From: Marivirga salinae | GTDB taxonomy: Bacteria > Bacteroidota > Bacteroidia > Cytophagales > Cyclobacteriaceae | Assembly (NCBI RefSeq): GCF_030503855.1 | Contig: NZ_CP129971.1 | Coordinates: 3,968,001 to 4,032,000 of the forward strand | DNA: 64,000 nucleotides | Direction: 5' to 3' | Shown here: positions 7,740 through 16,493 of the stretch, one piece after another | How the letters are laid out: each line of letters opens with the position of its first letter | Numbering within the stretch: position 1 is the stretch's first letter | Translations under genes and position numbers: made by a program | The notes under the pieces: generated by a model | What the model was told of the DNA's origin: nothing | The model's input: the letters and a program-made list of their open reading frames with translations, nothing else | Databases searched by the model: none

Positions 7740-8996
7740 ATGATGAAAAAATATAGTTTAATAATAGGGATATGCCTTTTAACAGGCAGCGTTTTGGCTC
7801 AAGAGATTGATAACCAAAAGATGGATAAAGATTTAAAAGTAGCCCAAACTGTTTTAAATAGTTTGGTGAAGGATAACAGATCAATTCACTGGAGTAATGA
7901 TAATCGAGACAAACATACCCAATACATTGAAGGTTACGGTGTGATTTTATCTTTACCTAAAAATCATATGTTTGGTTTTGCTTTTTCTCCTGAGATGCCA
8001 CCTATGCCCCCGATGCCTGACATTTCTGATGCTATTGCCAGGAGTTATGAAGTGATTGAAGACATACAAATTGACATAGACGATGAAGAACTAGATGCCG
8101 AAACTAGAGCCGAAATGGAAAAAGAGAGGGCTGAACGCAGAAAGGAATTAGCCGAAAGACAAGCAGAACTGGAAAAAAGAGCGGCTGTAGCCATAGAAAG
8201 AGCCCAGGTCAAAATTCAGGAAATGGATAGCATGAGAGAACAAAAAGTAGTAGAAAATACTGAAAATGTTATTAATTTCTTATTGGATTATGGGCATTTA
8301 ATAAGTCAGCTGAAAGATTCAGATAAAATTTTAGTCTTGGAAAAAGGACAAGACATAAGATTTCATAGAGACGCTGGAAGAGTAGAACAACTGAAAATAA
8401 ATAGATTATCAGTAGAAGCTAAAGTGAAAGATCTTAGAGCTTTCCAAGAAGGAAAAATTGATAGAGAAGAAGCAAAAAGTCGAATAGTGGTAAATGAAAA
8501 GAAAGAAGTAAAACCACTTGAAAAGGATATCACCTTATTTCAAACCATTTTGAAAAGGCTATATGCACAGGACTTATCAGATACTTATTATCTAAATGGG
8601 GGGATGCCACATGAGCAAATTGATGGCTTGGGAATAATCTTCTATATGGATATGGTTTCATCAGTGAGAGCAAGGAATGATGGTTGGAATGTTCCTACTC
8701 AAGACAAAGAAAATATATCGCAAGAAGAAAGGGATGAATTGATTAAGAGCCTGTATCCTAAATTTGAAGAGGAGCTCAAAAACAATATCATTGAATACGG
8801 TAAAAATGTAAAAAGCTTGGCTGACAATGAGCAATTAATTTTCAAAGTAAGCATTACTAAATGTGAAGGCTGTAAAATTCCTGAAACTCTTGAATTGCAA
8901 GTAAAAGGAAAGACTTTAAATGAATTAAATTCTGGTAACTTGAATGAAAGTCAAGCAGTAAAAAACATAAAAGTAGTAAAAGGTAATTTGCAGTAA
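7740..8996 (+). CDS. Secreted coiled-coil protein of the ECF sigma operon
   Basis: The protein has 418 residues with a signal peptide ending in GSVLAQ (about residue 21). A Pro/Met patch (PEMPPMPPMP, about residue 83) is followed by a very acidic and then heptad-like helical region of about 90 residues rich in Glu, Arg and Ala. The rest is a mixed alpha/beta sequence with two Cys in KCEGCKIPE near residue 380. I do not recognise a named family. The distance from the anti-sigma gene is 192 bases, the strand is the same and a strong terminator follows, so it is likely the third gene of the unit and perhaps a sensor or target of the envelope response. Confidence 0.75.
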   Translation: MMKKYSLIIGICLLTGSVLAQEIDNQKMDKDLKVAQTVLNSLVKDNRSIHWSNDNRDKHTQYIEGYGVILSLPKNHMFGFAFSPEMPPMPPMPDISDAIARSYEVIEDIQIDIDDEELDAETRAEMEKERAERRKELAERQAELEKRAAVAIERAQVKIQEMDSMREQKVVENTENVINFLLDYGHLISQLKDSDKILVLEKGQDIRFHRDAGRVEQLKINRLSVEAKVKDLRAFQEGKIDREEAKSRIVVNEKKEVKPLEKDITLFQTILKRLYAQDLSDTYYLNGGMPHEQIDGLGIIFYMDMVSSVRARNDGWNVPTQDKENISQEERDELIKSLYPKFEEELKNNIIEYGKNVKSLADNEQLIFKVSITKCEGCKIPETLELQVKGKTLNELNSGNLNESQAVKNIKVVKGNLQ

Positions 8997-9019
8997 TTAA
9001 AAACTCTAATAATAATTAG

Positions 9020-9054
9020 AAACCTGGTAACTATTTATGTTGTCAGGTTTTTTT
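9020..9054 (+). terminator. Rho-independent terminator of the ECF operon
   Basis: A 12-bp stem is visible with arms at 9020-9031 and 9039-9050, including two G-U pairs. The loop has seven bases and the stem is followed by a T run. It lies 24 bases after the stop of the 418-aa gene. Confidence 0.85.
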
Positions 9055-9078
9055 CATTTATTTACTCGAAAATGAAAT

Positions 9079-9906
9079 ATGTCTCAAAATCTGACTTTAC
9101 TTTATTTAACCGATCTGTACTACCCAGCCAAAGGCAGAAATTACTATGAGGAGGATTTATATATCACTTCTCAGCTCAAAGAGCACTTTAACATTCTGAT
9201 TGGCAATCCACAGCAAGCGTTGGGATTTTTGGACAAAGCAGATTCTATTGTTTTTAGAAATACTGGGCCTGTTGCTTATTATCAGGAATATTTTAATGAA
9301 TTTGTGAATAAGGTAAAGCAAAATGAAATCCCGACTTTTAATTCCTTTGATGGAAAAGCAGATATGAAAGGAAAGCAGTATCTGCTGGATTTATTTGAAC
9401 AAGATTTCCCTGTAATCCCTACTATTAATAGTTTTGATAAACTTCATTTACTACCTAATTCCGATCAATACATTATCAAATTGAAGAACGGGGCGGATTC
9501 TATTGGAATGGAAAAGGTAAGTAAAGAAGAATTAAACAACACAAAACTAGAGGATAAGCTAATTCAACCATTTATAGATTTTGAATATGAGGTATCTTTC
9601 TATTTCATAAATGATGAATTTCAATATGCTTTATACGCTCCAGATAAATCTAAAAGATGGGAATTAAAAGCTTATAAAGTCTCTGAAGAAGATTTGGAAT
9701 TCGCTCAAAAATTCATTCGGTGGAATAACATGAAAAGAGGAATTCAAAGAGTGGATGCCTGCAAATTAAAAGACGGAAGTTTACTATTGGTAGAACTAGA
9801 AGATCTGAATCCTTTTTTATCTTTAGAAAGTTTAAATGAAGAGTCTAGAGATAAATTTCTCCAAAATTTTATTAAAGCTTTGAAAGCTATTCCAAGTAAA
9901 CTCTAA
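9079..9906 (+). CDS. ATP-grasp-like protein (RimK/glutathione synthetase fold)
   Basis: The protein has 275 residues without a signal peptide. The order of segments fits a minimal ATP-grasp enzyme: an N-terminal domain, then FNSFDGKADMKGKQYLLDLF, a lysine-bearing strand YIIKLKNGADSIGM, a hinge LIQPFIDFEYEVSFYFI and the metal-binding end LLVELEDLNPFLSLE. In this superfamily the last motif supplies acidic and Asn ligands for Mg-ATP, and the reaction joins a carboxylate to an amine or thiol. The substrate cannot be told. It is a single gene after a terminator, convergent with a small conserved gene that overlaps its last four bases. Confidence 0.62.
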   Translation: MSQNLTLLYLTDLYYPAKGRNYYEEDLYITSQLKEHFNILIGNPQQALGFLDKADSIVFRNTGPVAYYQEYFNEFVNKVKQNEIPTFNSFDGKADMKGKQYLLDLFEQDFPVIPTINSFDKLHLLPNSDQYIIKLKNGADSIGMEKVSKEELNNTKLEDKLIQPFIDFEYEVSFYFINDEFQYALYAPDKSKRWELKAYKVSEEDLEFAQKFIRWNNMKRGIQRVDACKLKDGSLLLVELEDLNPFLSLESLNEESRDKFLQNFIKALKAIPSKL

Positions 9907-10187
9907 ATATAAGAAATACTCTCTATTGCTCTTATCGGAATATGAATGCCTCTTTTTAGAATTAGGTGATTTTCTCCTACTGCCCAAACGGTGGTTTCAA
10001 CTTCGCCTCTACTTCCATTTTCCAAATGAAAAACAATACGAACTTTTATTTTCTCTATATTTCCCAAGGTCTGAGCACGTAACAATTCTGACATCAGAAT
10101 CTTCTTTTGACTTAAATCGTTTATCACTTCCCTACTTGTGAATTTCATTCCAACAAGTTCTTCTTTCTGCAAAATTTGAGTTTCCAT
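9903..10187 (-). CDS. Small conserved protein of unknown function
   Basis: This 94-residue basic protein has no signal peptide and no membrane segment. The second half alternates hydrophobic residues as in a small beta barrel (KVRIVFHLENGSRGEVETTVWAV, then ILKRGIHIPIRAIESI). I believe similar short proteins are widespread in Cytophagales, but I cannot name a family. The stop overlaps the stop region of the ATP-grasp-like gene by four bases on the opposite strand. The reading frame on the other strand (9926-10141) is a shadow. Confidence 0.6.
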   Translation of the reverse strand: METQILQKEELVGMKFTSREVINDLSQKKILMSELLRAQTLGNIEKIKVRIVFHLENGSRGEVETTVWAVGENHLILKRGIHIPIRAIESISYI

Positions 10188-10397
10188 AGCTTCAAATTTT
10201 ATGATATAAAAACGAATAGTTTCTAAAAGCGTTCATGAAAAATCAATTATTAAAAGAATTAATAAAATAAATTGTATTATTCTATTATTCAGTTAACTCA
10301 TCTTAATATATCGATTATAATCTTTTAATTTTATCCATATTAGGGAATTATTGATTGTGCAAATACGCTAAGCCTCCAAAAAATATCAATTACCTCC

Positions 10398-11210
10398 ATG
10401 AAAGTTTCTATAAATCCAACTACCCAATTCGTTTTCTCCACCTCAGGAAGCGCTAATTCTATTGAGAAACATAATACAGCTCTTCAAAAATTAGGATTGA
10501 ATTTGGTGTATTTCACTTTCCCATATAACATTGAAGCCGAAGAATATGCTGAACTCCTACGATCTCCAATTTCAAGAGGCGGAGCAGTTACAGGAAAAGA
10601 CGGACTGAAATCCAACATTATTCCTTATCTGGATGAAGTGGAAGAAAACGCAAAAAAAACTTTGGCAGTGAATACTGTGGTGAATAAAAAAGGAAAACTA
10701 CATGGCTACAATACAGATGCGATCGGCTTAATATCTGCTTTAGAGAATGCTTTAAAATCAAGTTCTCATTCCATTAAAACAGCCGTGATTTATGGAAATG
10801 GTGGAGTTTCCGGAGTTGCATACCATGTGTTGAAAGAATTGGGATTGAAAGTAATGCTGACTGGCAGAAATGCTGAAAAAGTGAAAGCTAAAAAGGGTGA
10901 TTTAGGGATCACCGATGAAGATTTTAGTGGTCCTTATGATTTGGTAGTAGATGCTACCCCCATTTCATCAAGTCCTCATTTTATGGAAGCTAGAGGATTT
11001 CCGGAACTTTTGGATGGTTGTAAAATGATTTTCAGTCATAATATGCCTGAAAAAGATAATCAATTCAATTATTTGAAATCTTATTGCGAAAAAAATAATA
11101 TTGAATTCATTCCGGGTAGTGCCATGTATAAAGCCCAATTAATTCGTCAGTATCAGTTATTTATAGGTAATATTTCCGAAGAAAAGATTATTGAAAGCTG
11201 GGATCTATGA
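10398..11210 (+). CDS. Divergent shikimate dehydrogenase family protein
   Basis: The protein has 270 residues. The central core is typical of the family: a lysine in GLKSNIIPYLDEVEENAK, the segment AVNTVVNKKGKLHGYNTDAIG with the catalytic Asp, and the NADP-binding loop VIYGNGGVSGVAYHVL followed by MLTGRNAEK. The shikimate-binding N-terminus is unusual: STSGSANSIEKHNTAL replaces the normal G-x-PI-x-HS-x-SP-x-x-HN pattern, and there is a two-residue insertion before the catalytic Lys. It may be a true but diverged AroE or a related NADP dehydrogenase with another substrate. It is a single gene with 210 bases upstream in which I see no clear promoter. Confidence 0.75.
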   Translation: MKVSINPTTQFVFSTSGSANSIEKHNTALQKLGLNLVYFTFPYNIEAEEYAELLRSPISRGGAVTGKDGLKSNIIPYLDEVEENAKKTLAVNTVVNKKGKLHGYNTDAIGLISALENALKSSSHSIKTAVIYGNGGVSGVAYHVLKELGLKVMLTGRNAEKVKAKKGDLGITDEDFSGPYDLVVDATPISSSPHFMEARGFPELLDGCKMIFSHNMPEKDNQFNYLKSYCEKNNIEFIPGSAMYKAQLIRQYQLFIGNISEEKIIESWDL

Positions 11211-11294
11211 GATTGAAAATCCAATTCTATTTATAGATATAAAAAGAAAGCAAATTAGAATTGCTACTTTTATGCGTTCGACTAAAATTGAAAA

Positions 11295-11972
11295 ATGGAC
11301 TTACTAAAAAGAAATATTGAAGCATATCTAGCCAGAGAAAAAAAATCCATCGCTGATTTTCTAACAGAATTCAACATTACTCGATTAGATCAACTTTCAT
11401 TGGGTGATTTCAAGCTTTTCTGTGCTGAAAATGAACTTGATTATGCCAATATGTTGTGCCGACCTATGTTTGTTGATAAAGCAAAAATAAAAGACATAAA
11501 GCTTCTGATTTTAGATGTGGATGGGGTGATGACTGATGCCGGGATGTTTTTTACTGAAAGCGGAGATCAGTTCAAAAAATACAATGCCAAAGACGGCATG
11601 GTAATCAAAGCACTTGAAAGATATGGAATTCAAGCCGGTATAATTTCTTCCGCTCATAAAATTGAAATGGTAAAAGTCCGTGCGGAAATGCTGAATATCA
11701 AACATCTATACGTGGGAAGCGATCCTAAAATCAACATCTTACTAGATTGGTGCAAAAAATTAGATATCAAATTATCCGAAGTAGCCATTATTGGTGATGA
11801 CATCAACGATTTAGCTGTAATGAAAGCAGTAGGATTTTCAGCTTGTCCTGCTGATGCTGTATTAAAAGTAAAAGAAACCGTGGATTTAGTTTTACATACC
11901 AAAGGCGGGCAAGGATGCATTCGAGAATTTATTGATTTTTATCTTTTAGATGAACCTGTGGAAAAGCAGTAA
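11295..11972 (+). CDS. KdsC-like HAD phosphatase with N-terminal extension
   Basis: The protein has 225 residues. The HAD motifs are clear: LLILDVDGVMTDAG with nucleophile Asp74 and Asp76, IISSAHK (motif II), and IGDDINDLAVM (motif IV). The order and the short C1-type cap are those of 3-deoxy-D-manno-octulosonate 8-phosphate phosphatase, which makes free Kdo for lipopolysaccharide. A 65-residue N-terminal part has no match to normal KdsC (about 170-190 residues) and looks helical. Related phosphatases act on KDN or sialate phosphates, so substrate is a guess from family. A strong hairpin terminator follows at once. Confidence 0.82.
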   Translation: MDLLKRNIEAYLAREKKSIADFLTEFNITRLDQLSLGDFKLFCAENELDYANMLCRPMFVDKAKIKDIKLLILDVDGVMTDAGMFFTESGDQFKKYNAKDGMVIKALERYGIQAGIISSAHKIEMVKVRAEMLNIKHLYVGSDPKINILLDWCKKLDIKLSEVAIIGDDINDLAVMKAVGFSACPADAVLKVKETVDLVLHTKGGQGCIREFIDFYLLDEPVEKQ

Positions 11973-12002
11973 AAAGGGTATGACTTTCAGCCATACCCTT
12001 TT
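11972..12002. terminator. Bidirectional rho-independent terminator
   Basis: An 11-bp perfect stem (11972-11982 with 11992-12002, core AAGGGTATG/CATACCCTT) and nine-base loop lie between the convergent KdsC-like and OsmC genes. A-runs and T-runs on both sides allow use from either strand. Confidence 0.88.
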
Positions 12003-12007
12003 ATATT

Positions 12008-12451
12008 TTATGATTCAAAACTTGCGTCCAATGAAATAGGGACTGCACTTAATGCTTTTGAAATAGGGCAACCTTCTTTTGCGCCTTCAGCCATTTCTAA
12101 GAACTTATCTTTTGATAAACCGCTTACTTTTCCTTTTACAGTCAATTTGATTTCCTTTATGGCAAATCCATCTCCTTCTTTGTCTAAAACGATCTCAGCC
12201 TGGGCATCTAATTGGTCAGGCGTATGCCCAGCTTCAGATATCGCAACACTTAATGCCATTGCATAACAGCCTGAATGTGCAGCGGCTATCAGCTCTTCAG
12301 GGTTGGTACCTAATCGACCGTCTTCATTTTCAAATCTACCTTTAAACGAATAAGGAGTATTATCAAAAAATTTATTGGAACTGCTCAACTGACCACTTCC
12401 TTCTTTTGCTGATCCTTTCCAAACTGCCTGTACTTTTCTTTTAATAGCCAT
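12008..12451 (-). CDS. OsmC family peroxiredoxin
   Basis: This 147-residue protein belongs to the OsmC branch proper. The two reactive thiols sit in AAAHSGCYAMALS (Cys62) and GAKEGCPISKALS (Cys128), and the conserved GTNPEELIAAAH precedes the first. The expected role is thiol-dependent reduction of organic and fatty-acid hydroperoxides in the cytosol. Length and ATG start are normal for the family. It stands alone, convergent with the KdsC-like gene across a shared terminator. Confidence 0.9.
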   Translation of the reverse strand: MAIKRKVQAVWKGSAKEGSGQLSSSNKFFDNTPYSFKGRFENEDGRLGTNPEELIAAAHSGCYAMALSVAISEAGHTPDQLDAQAEIVLDKEGDGFAIKEIKLTVKGKVSGLSKDKFLEMAEGAKEGCPISKALSAVPISLDASFES

Positions 12452-12523
12452 AGTTTTATTTTTTAGTTTTAGTTTAGTTAATTTAACCTCCCTTACACTT
12501 ATATGTTACATTATTTCAAAGGA

Positions 12524-12557
12524 TAGTATTTAGTAGCAAGAATCCAGTATCTAGAAA
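12524..12557. repeat. Dispersed intergenic repeat, AGTATCTAGTATC type, copy 1
   Basis: The segment in the gap upstream of the LuxC-type gene has the form AGTATTTAGTAGCAAGAATC followed by CAGTATCTAG. It closely resembles 28060-28089. Both are noncoding. See the related finding. Confidence 0.4.
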
Positions 12558-12714
12558 CCTTCAATCTTCGTACTATTTATTATTTTAAGCCTTTATGTGC
12601 TTGACCATCCATCACCCGACTTCCTACTTTCCCCTTTATACTTCCAACATAATATTTCAATTCTAACTCAAAACCTGTAATTTCGCATTTCAATTTTCAA
12701 ATCATTAGATATCC

Positions 12715-13725
12715 ATGAATTTATCAGCACGATTAGAAGCCTTTAAATCTTTAGGAGAACAATTACGGAATATAAGTGAAGCCGAGCTGGACGAGTGGTA
12801 TTTCCGTGCCACATCCTATAATAATTGGTTTACTCGTGAAAATGTAGTGCATGCGGTAAAGGCTTTGGGTGAAATGCTTGAAGCTGAAAAATTAGAACAA
12901 TGGATTAGCAACTATGATTTACCAGAAGAAAGCTCTAAAAAGATAGCTATAATCATGGCTGGAAATATTCCTTTGGTGGGCTTTCATGATTTTTTGTCAG
13001 TACTTATTTCAGGCAATAGTGTTATAGCTAAATTAAGCTCACAAGACCCTTATTTATTAAAGGAAATAGTAGCAAAGTTGATTGCTATAAATCCGGAATT
13101 TGAAAATAAAATCGAGCTCACTCAAGAAACTATAAGTGGATTTGATGCTGTAATAGCCACAGGAAGCAATAATTCTGCGCGATATTTTGAACAGTATTTT
13201 GGAAAATACCCTAATATAATCCGCAAGAATAGAAGCTCGGTAGCAGTTCTGACTGGAACAGAATCCGAAGAAGGAATTCAAGCTTTGGGAAAGGATATCT
13301 TTCAATACTACGGATTGGGATGTAGAAATGTAAGCAAACTTTTAGTGCCGGAAGGCTTTGATTTCTCACCTTTCATTAAAGCTTTGGAAGATTTCAAATG
13401 GGTAGCTGACCATCATAAATGGGTGAATAATTACGATTATAACAAATCAATTTATCTGGTAAATGATGAACCACATCTTGATTCAGGTTTTTTCTTGATG
13501 AAAGAGGATGAAGCATTGGTTTCTCCCATTTCAGTATTGTTTTATGAGTTTTATAAAAATGAAAAAGAGCTAGAGGACAAGCTAGCAAAACAGGAACAGC
13601 ATATCCAATGTGTCGTAAAAAAAGGTACTGAAATTGAACCCGGAAAAGCCCAACAACCCGAACTTTGGGATTATGCCGATGGAGTGGATACCTTGGAGTT
13701 TCTTTCTAGTTTAAATAAATCTTGA
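12715..13725 (+). CDS. LuxC-family acyl-CoA reductase
   Basis: The protein has 336 residues. It matches the LuxC-type long-chain acyl-CoA/fatty-acyl reductase family: IAIIMAGNIPLVGFHDFL (residues 77-94), ISGNSVIAKLSSQD and the active-site region YYGLGCRNVSKLLVP with nucleophile Cys203. The enzyme forms an acyl-thioester on Cys and reduces it to an aldehyde with NADPH. No luxA/luxB genes are nearby, so this is the common free-living Bacteroidota form and not bioluminescence. The length is somewhat shorter than the about 480 residues of Vibrio LuxC. It is a single gene with weak inverted copies of an intergenic repeat on both sides. Confidence 0.85.
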   Translation: MNLSARLEAFKSLGEQLRNISEAELDEWYFRATSYNNWFTRENVVHAVKALGEMLEAEKLEQWISNYDLPEESSKKIAIIMAGNIPLVGFHDFLSVLISGNSVIAKLSSQDPYLLKEIVAKLIAINPEFENKIELTQETISGFDAVIATGSNNSARYFEQYFGKYPNIIRKNRSSVAVLTGTESEEGIQALGKDIFQYYGLGCRNVSKLLVPEGFDFSPFIKALEDFKWVADHHKWVNNYDYNKSIYLVNDEPHLDSGFFLMKEDEALVSPISVLFYEFYKNEKELEDKLAKQEQHIQCVVKKGTEIEPGKAQQPELWDYADGVDTLEFLSSLNKS

Positions 13726-13923
13726 TCCTACGTCACTTATTTTTGCTCAAAAGTAGGGTGTGGTGTGATGGATGATGAATTCATTTTTAATACCCAAGGG
13801 ATAAATTATTACAGACTAGAAATAGCAATAAAAATTCTTGAAGTATGAAATTCGAAAATTTTCTTTTGTACTTTGTGAGCCTAGATAATTCTTAATTGGT
13901 AATTCATAATTCTTAATTAAAAA

Positions 13924-15264
13924 ATGTCATTCTCAAGGCAATACATCAAATTAGTAGAAAGATTTCTTCCCTCTCCTTTTGTAATCGCCATTCTTTTAAG
14001 TGGAATTACCTTTTTCTTGGCATTAATATTTACAAATCAAGAGGGAAATATTCTCAATCAATCGCAAAGCATTTTAGGTTATTGGCAAACTGGTTTTTGG
14101 GAACTATTAGCTTTTACCATGCAAATGGTGCTCATTCTGCTTTTAGGTCATACACTTGCATTAACTCCATTTTTTTCCAGAATCATAAATAAAATAGCAT
14201 CTATCCCAAATAATACTGCTCAAGCAGGTTTCTTAATTAGCTTTTTCACCATTATTATGAGCTTTCTAAATTGGGGGCTTTGCCTAGTTTTTGGTGCAAT
14301 CCTCAGTCGAAGAATTGGAGAAAATTTCACTTCCCAAAACAAAGCATTCAATTACGGAATATTAGGTGCTGCTGGATATTCCGGTATGATGTTTTGGCAT
14401 GGTGGACTTTCAGCATCTGCTCCCTTAAAAGTAGCAGAAGCAAAGCATTTTTTAGTAGATAAAATAGGTGCAATCAGTATCTCTGAAACGCTATTTTCTA
14501 CTATGAATATTGTCATAAGTTTTGTGCTTTTAATTGCTGTACCTAGTTTGTTCTATCTTTTGGGGAAATATTTTAAGTCAAACTCTGATTATCAATCAAT
14601 ACTAACTCAAAAAGAAGAAAAAGTTGAAGAAACCCAATCAAATGATAGTGAGAATAAAGCTTGGATAGCTTACGCTCTAGGTGGGGTAATGCTCATAAGT
14701 GCAGTGTTATTTGCAGTCGATAAATGGCAATCCAATCAGGCTTTTATGGATTTGAATTTTGTCAATTTCTTATTCCTGACTTTTGGAATTTTACTTCATG
14801 GAAGCTTAGCAAAATTTATGTCAGCTGTGAATTCCGGTATTCAGGGAGTGAGTGGAATTGTAATTCAGTTTCCTCTATACTCTGGAATAATGGGCATTAT
14901 GAAATATTCAGGCTTGGTGATTCTAATCTCCGATTTCTTTGTTTCTATTTCCACTGCCACTTCTTTTCCAATTTTAACTTTTTTCAGTGCAGGTTTAGTG
15001 AATTTTTTCGTTCCTTCTGGTGGCGGACAATGGGCTGTACAAGGTCCAATTGTGGTGGAAGCTGCACAAGCTTTAAACATCCCAATTCCGAAAATTGTAA
15101 TGGCATTATCTTATGGAGACCAAATCACCAATATGTTGCAGCCATTTTGGGCTTTGCCATTATTAGGAATCACGCAACTGAAAGCCAAGGATATTTTACC
15201 TTACAGTCTATTTGCTTTGATCTTAGGTAGTTTGATTTTTATCGGAGGCTTGCTGATATTTTAG
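13924..15264 (+). CDS. AtoE-like short-chain fatty acid transporter
   Basis: The protein has 446 residues and about 11-12 hydrophobic segments starting at residue 18. It matches the short-chain fatty acid transporter family: RFLPSPFVIAILLSGITF at the start, WNGLCLVFGAILSRR-like text near residue 120 and the very conserved re-entrant motif VPSGGGQWAVQGPIVVEAA near residue 365, then YGDQITNMLQPFWALPLL. It probably moves acetoacetate, butyrate or similar acids across the inner membrane. A charged loop (about residues 215-245) separates the two halves. It is a single gene. Confidence 0.9.
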   Translation: MSFSRQYIKLVERFLPSPFVIAILLSGITFFLALIFTNQEGNILNQSQSILGYWQTGFWELLAFTMQMVLILLLGHTLALTPFFSRIINKIASIPNNTAQAGFLISFFTIIMSFLNWGLCLVFGAILSRRIGENFTSQNKAFNYGILGAAGYSGMMFWHGGLSASAPLKVAEAKHFLVDKIGAISISETLFSTMNIVISFVLLIAVPSLFYLLGKYFKSNSDYQSILTQKEEKVEETQSNDSENKAWIAYALGGVMLISAVLFAVDKWQSNQAFMDLNFVNFLFLTFGILLHGSLAKFMSAVNSGIQGVSGIVIQFPLYSGIMGIMKYSGLVILISDFFVSISTATSFPILTFFSAGLVNFFVPSGGGQWAVQGPIVVEAAQALNIPIPKIVMALSYGDQITNMLQPFWALPLLGITQLKAKDILPYSLFALILGSLIFIGGLLIF

Positions 15265-15340
15265 TTTGCTTCAAATTAACAGTTTTGTAAATTTTGATTT
15301 AAGTTGTTCCGTGCGTGCGGGATGGAGGACAAAACATTCT

Positions 15341-15961
15341 TTAAACACTACCACTCAAATGCCTTCTATCATTATAATTCACCAACTGAAACATATTCTT
15401 CGTGGCTCTGATATGATATAAAGCTAAATTCGAATGCTCAAATATATCCATATCATAGAGCGGGTAATTAAATAACTGAGCTAATAAAATCCGCATAGCC
15501 CTACCATGCATGCAAATCAACACCTTTTGTTCATCCTCTTTGCTCATAATATATTTCATGGCATCCAACTGACGCATAGCAACCTGATCGGGAGATTCAC
15601 CGCCTTCAACGGGTAAGGAAGTTTCCCCTTTTTTCCATCTATCCAACATGGCTAAATAATATTTATTTTCCTCTAGTGTAAAAAGTTGACCTTCTCTAGT
15701 TCCCCAACTGATCTCATTTAATCCTGCTAGATTTTCATATGAAAGTCCTTTGTCAATAAATCCTTTTACTGATTCATAAGTTCTTTTTAAGTTGGATATA
15801 TATAATTTATCGAAAGGGAAATCACCATAAGCGTTAAAAAACTCTCCTGCTTGCTTTCTTCCATTGTCATTTAAGGAAGCATCCACACCACTGCCTTGTA
15901 CTATGCCTCTGAGGTTATAATCTGTTTGTCCGTGGCGAACTATGTATATATCTTTTACCAT
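15341..15961 (-). CDS. Histidine phosphatase family protein (PhoE/GpmB type)
   Basis: This 206-residue protein has the RHG motif at residues 9-11 (IYIVRHGQTDYN), the acid residue in the GLNEISWGTREGQ segment and the second catalytic His in VLICMHGRAMRILL. It falls in the phosphoglycerate-mutase-like phosphatase group. The substrate is not predictable. The spacing from the menI start across the divergent gap suggests divergent promoters. Confidence 0.9.
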   Translation of the reverse strand: MVKDIYIVRHGQTDYNLRGIVQGSGVDASLNDNGRKQAGEFFNAYGDFPFDKLYISNLKRTYESVKGFIDKGLSYENLAGLNEISWGTREGQLFTLEENKYYLAMLDRWKKGETSLPVEGGESPDQVAMRQLDAMKYIMSKEDEQKVLICMHGRAMRILLAQLFNYPLYDMDIFEHSNLALYHIRATKNMFQLVNYNDRRHLSGSV

Positions 15962-16065
15962 ATCAATTTTCCAAAATCAATCAATTTCAAGAAATATTGT
16001 TCAAAATTGAATGTGAATCCGTAATTTTCGGCTCGAAATTACAAAACAGAATCAGTGAAATTACT

Positions 16066-16491
16066 ATGGATAGGAAATTTCTTCAAAAACCAAGCGTAGA
16101 AGAACTCAATAAATTAGGTGAAAACACCATCTCTGAGGTATTAGGGATGAGCTTTACGGAAATTGGGGATGATTTTTTGATTGCCAAAATGCCGGTAGAC
16201 AAAAGAACTCATCAACCCTATGGCTTATTACATGGCGGAGCTTCTGTCGTTTTAGCTGAAACCTTAGGCAGTGTGGCAGCTATGTTAATGGTTGATCCAG
16301 AAAAATTTTATTGCGTAGGATTAGATATCAATGCAAATCACATTCGTGGAATTAAGGAAGGATGGGTTTATGGAAAAACTACCCCTGTTCATATAGGAAG
16401 AACTACTCAAGTTTGGCATATAGAAATCAAGAACGAACGTGAACAATTGATCTGTGTAAGTCGTATTACAATGGCAGTAGTGAAGAAATAA
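16066..16491 (+). CDS. menI: 1,4-dihydroxy-2-naphthoyl-CoA hydrolase (hotdog thioesterase)
   Basis: I chose the ATG at 16066 (141 residues) over an upstream TTG at 15997, because it gives normal hotdog length and starts just before the first conserved helix. The motif QPYGLLHGGASVVLAETLGSVA is almost the same as in E. coli MenI/YdiI, with His56-Gly-Gly and catalytic Glu65. The enzyme releases CoA from 1,4-dihydroxy-2-naphthoyl-CoA in menaquinone synthesis. Its neighbour, two bases downstream, is isochorismate synthase, the first step of the same pathway, which supports the assignment. Confidence 0.88.
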   Translation: MDRKFLQKPSVEELNKLGENTISEVLGMSFTEIGDDFLIAKMPVDKRTHQPYGLLHGGASVVLAETLGSVAAMLMVDPEKFYCVGLDINANHIRGIKEGWVYGKTTPVHIGRTTQVWHIEIKNEREQLICVSRITMAVVKK

Positions 16492-16493
16492 TT

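Noticed and set aside
9926..10141. Plus-strand frame opposite the 94-aa conserved gene
   Set aside because: The minus-strand product has regular beta-type sequence and a proper start; the plus-strand frame is its mirror.
12715..13725. Bioluminescence operon suggested by the LuxC-type reductase
   Set aside because: No luxA, luxB, luxD or luxE genes are near; LuxC-type reductases without luciferase are common in Bacteroidota.
14724..15230. 168-codon frame inside the AtoE-like gene
   Set aside because: It is an out-of-frame shadow rich in Cys, Trp and Phe, while the main frame has intact transporter motifs.
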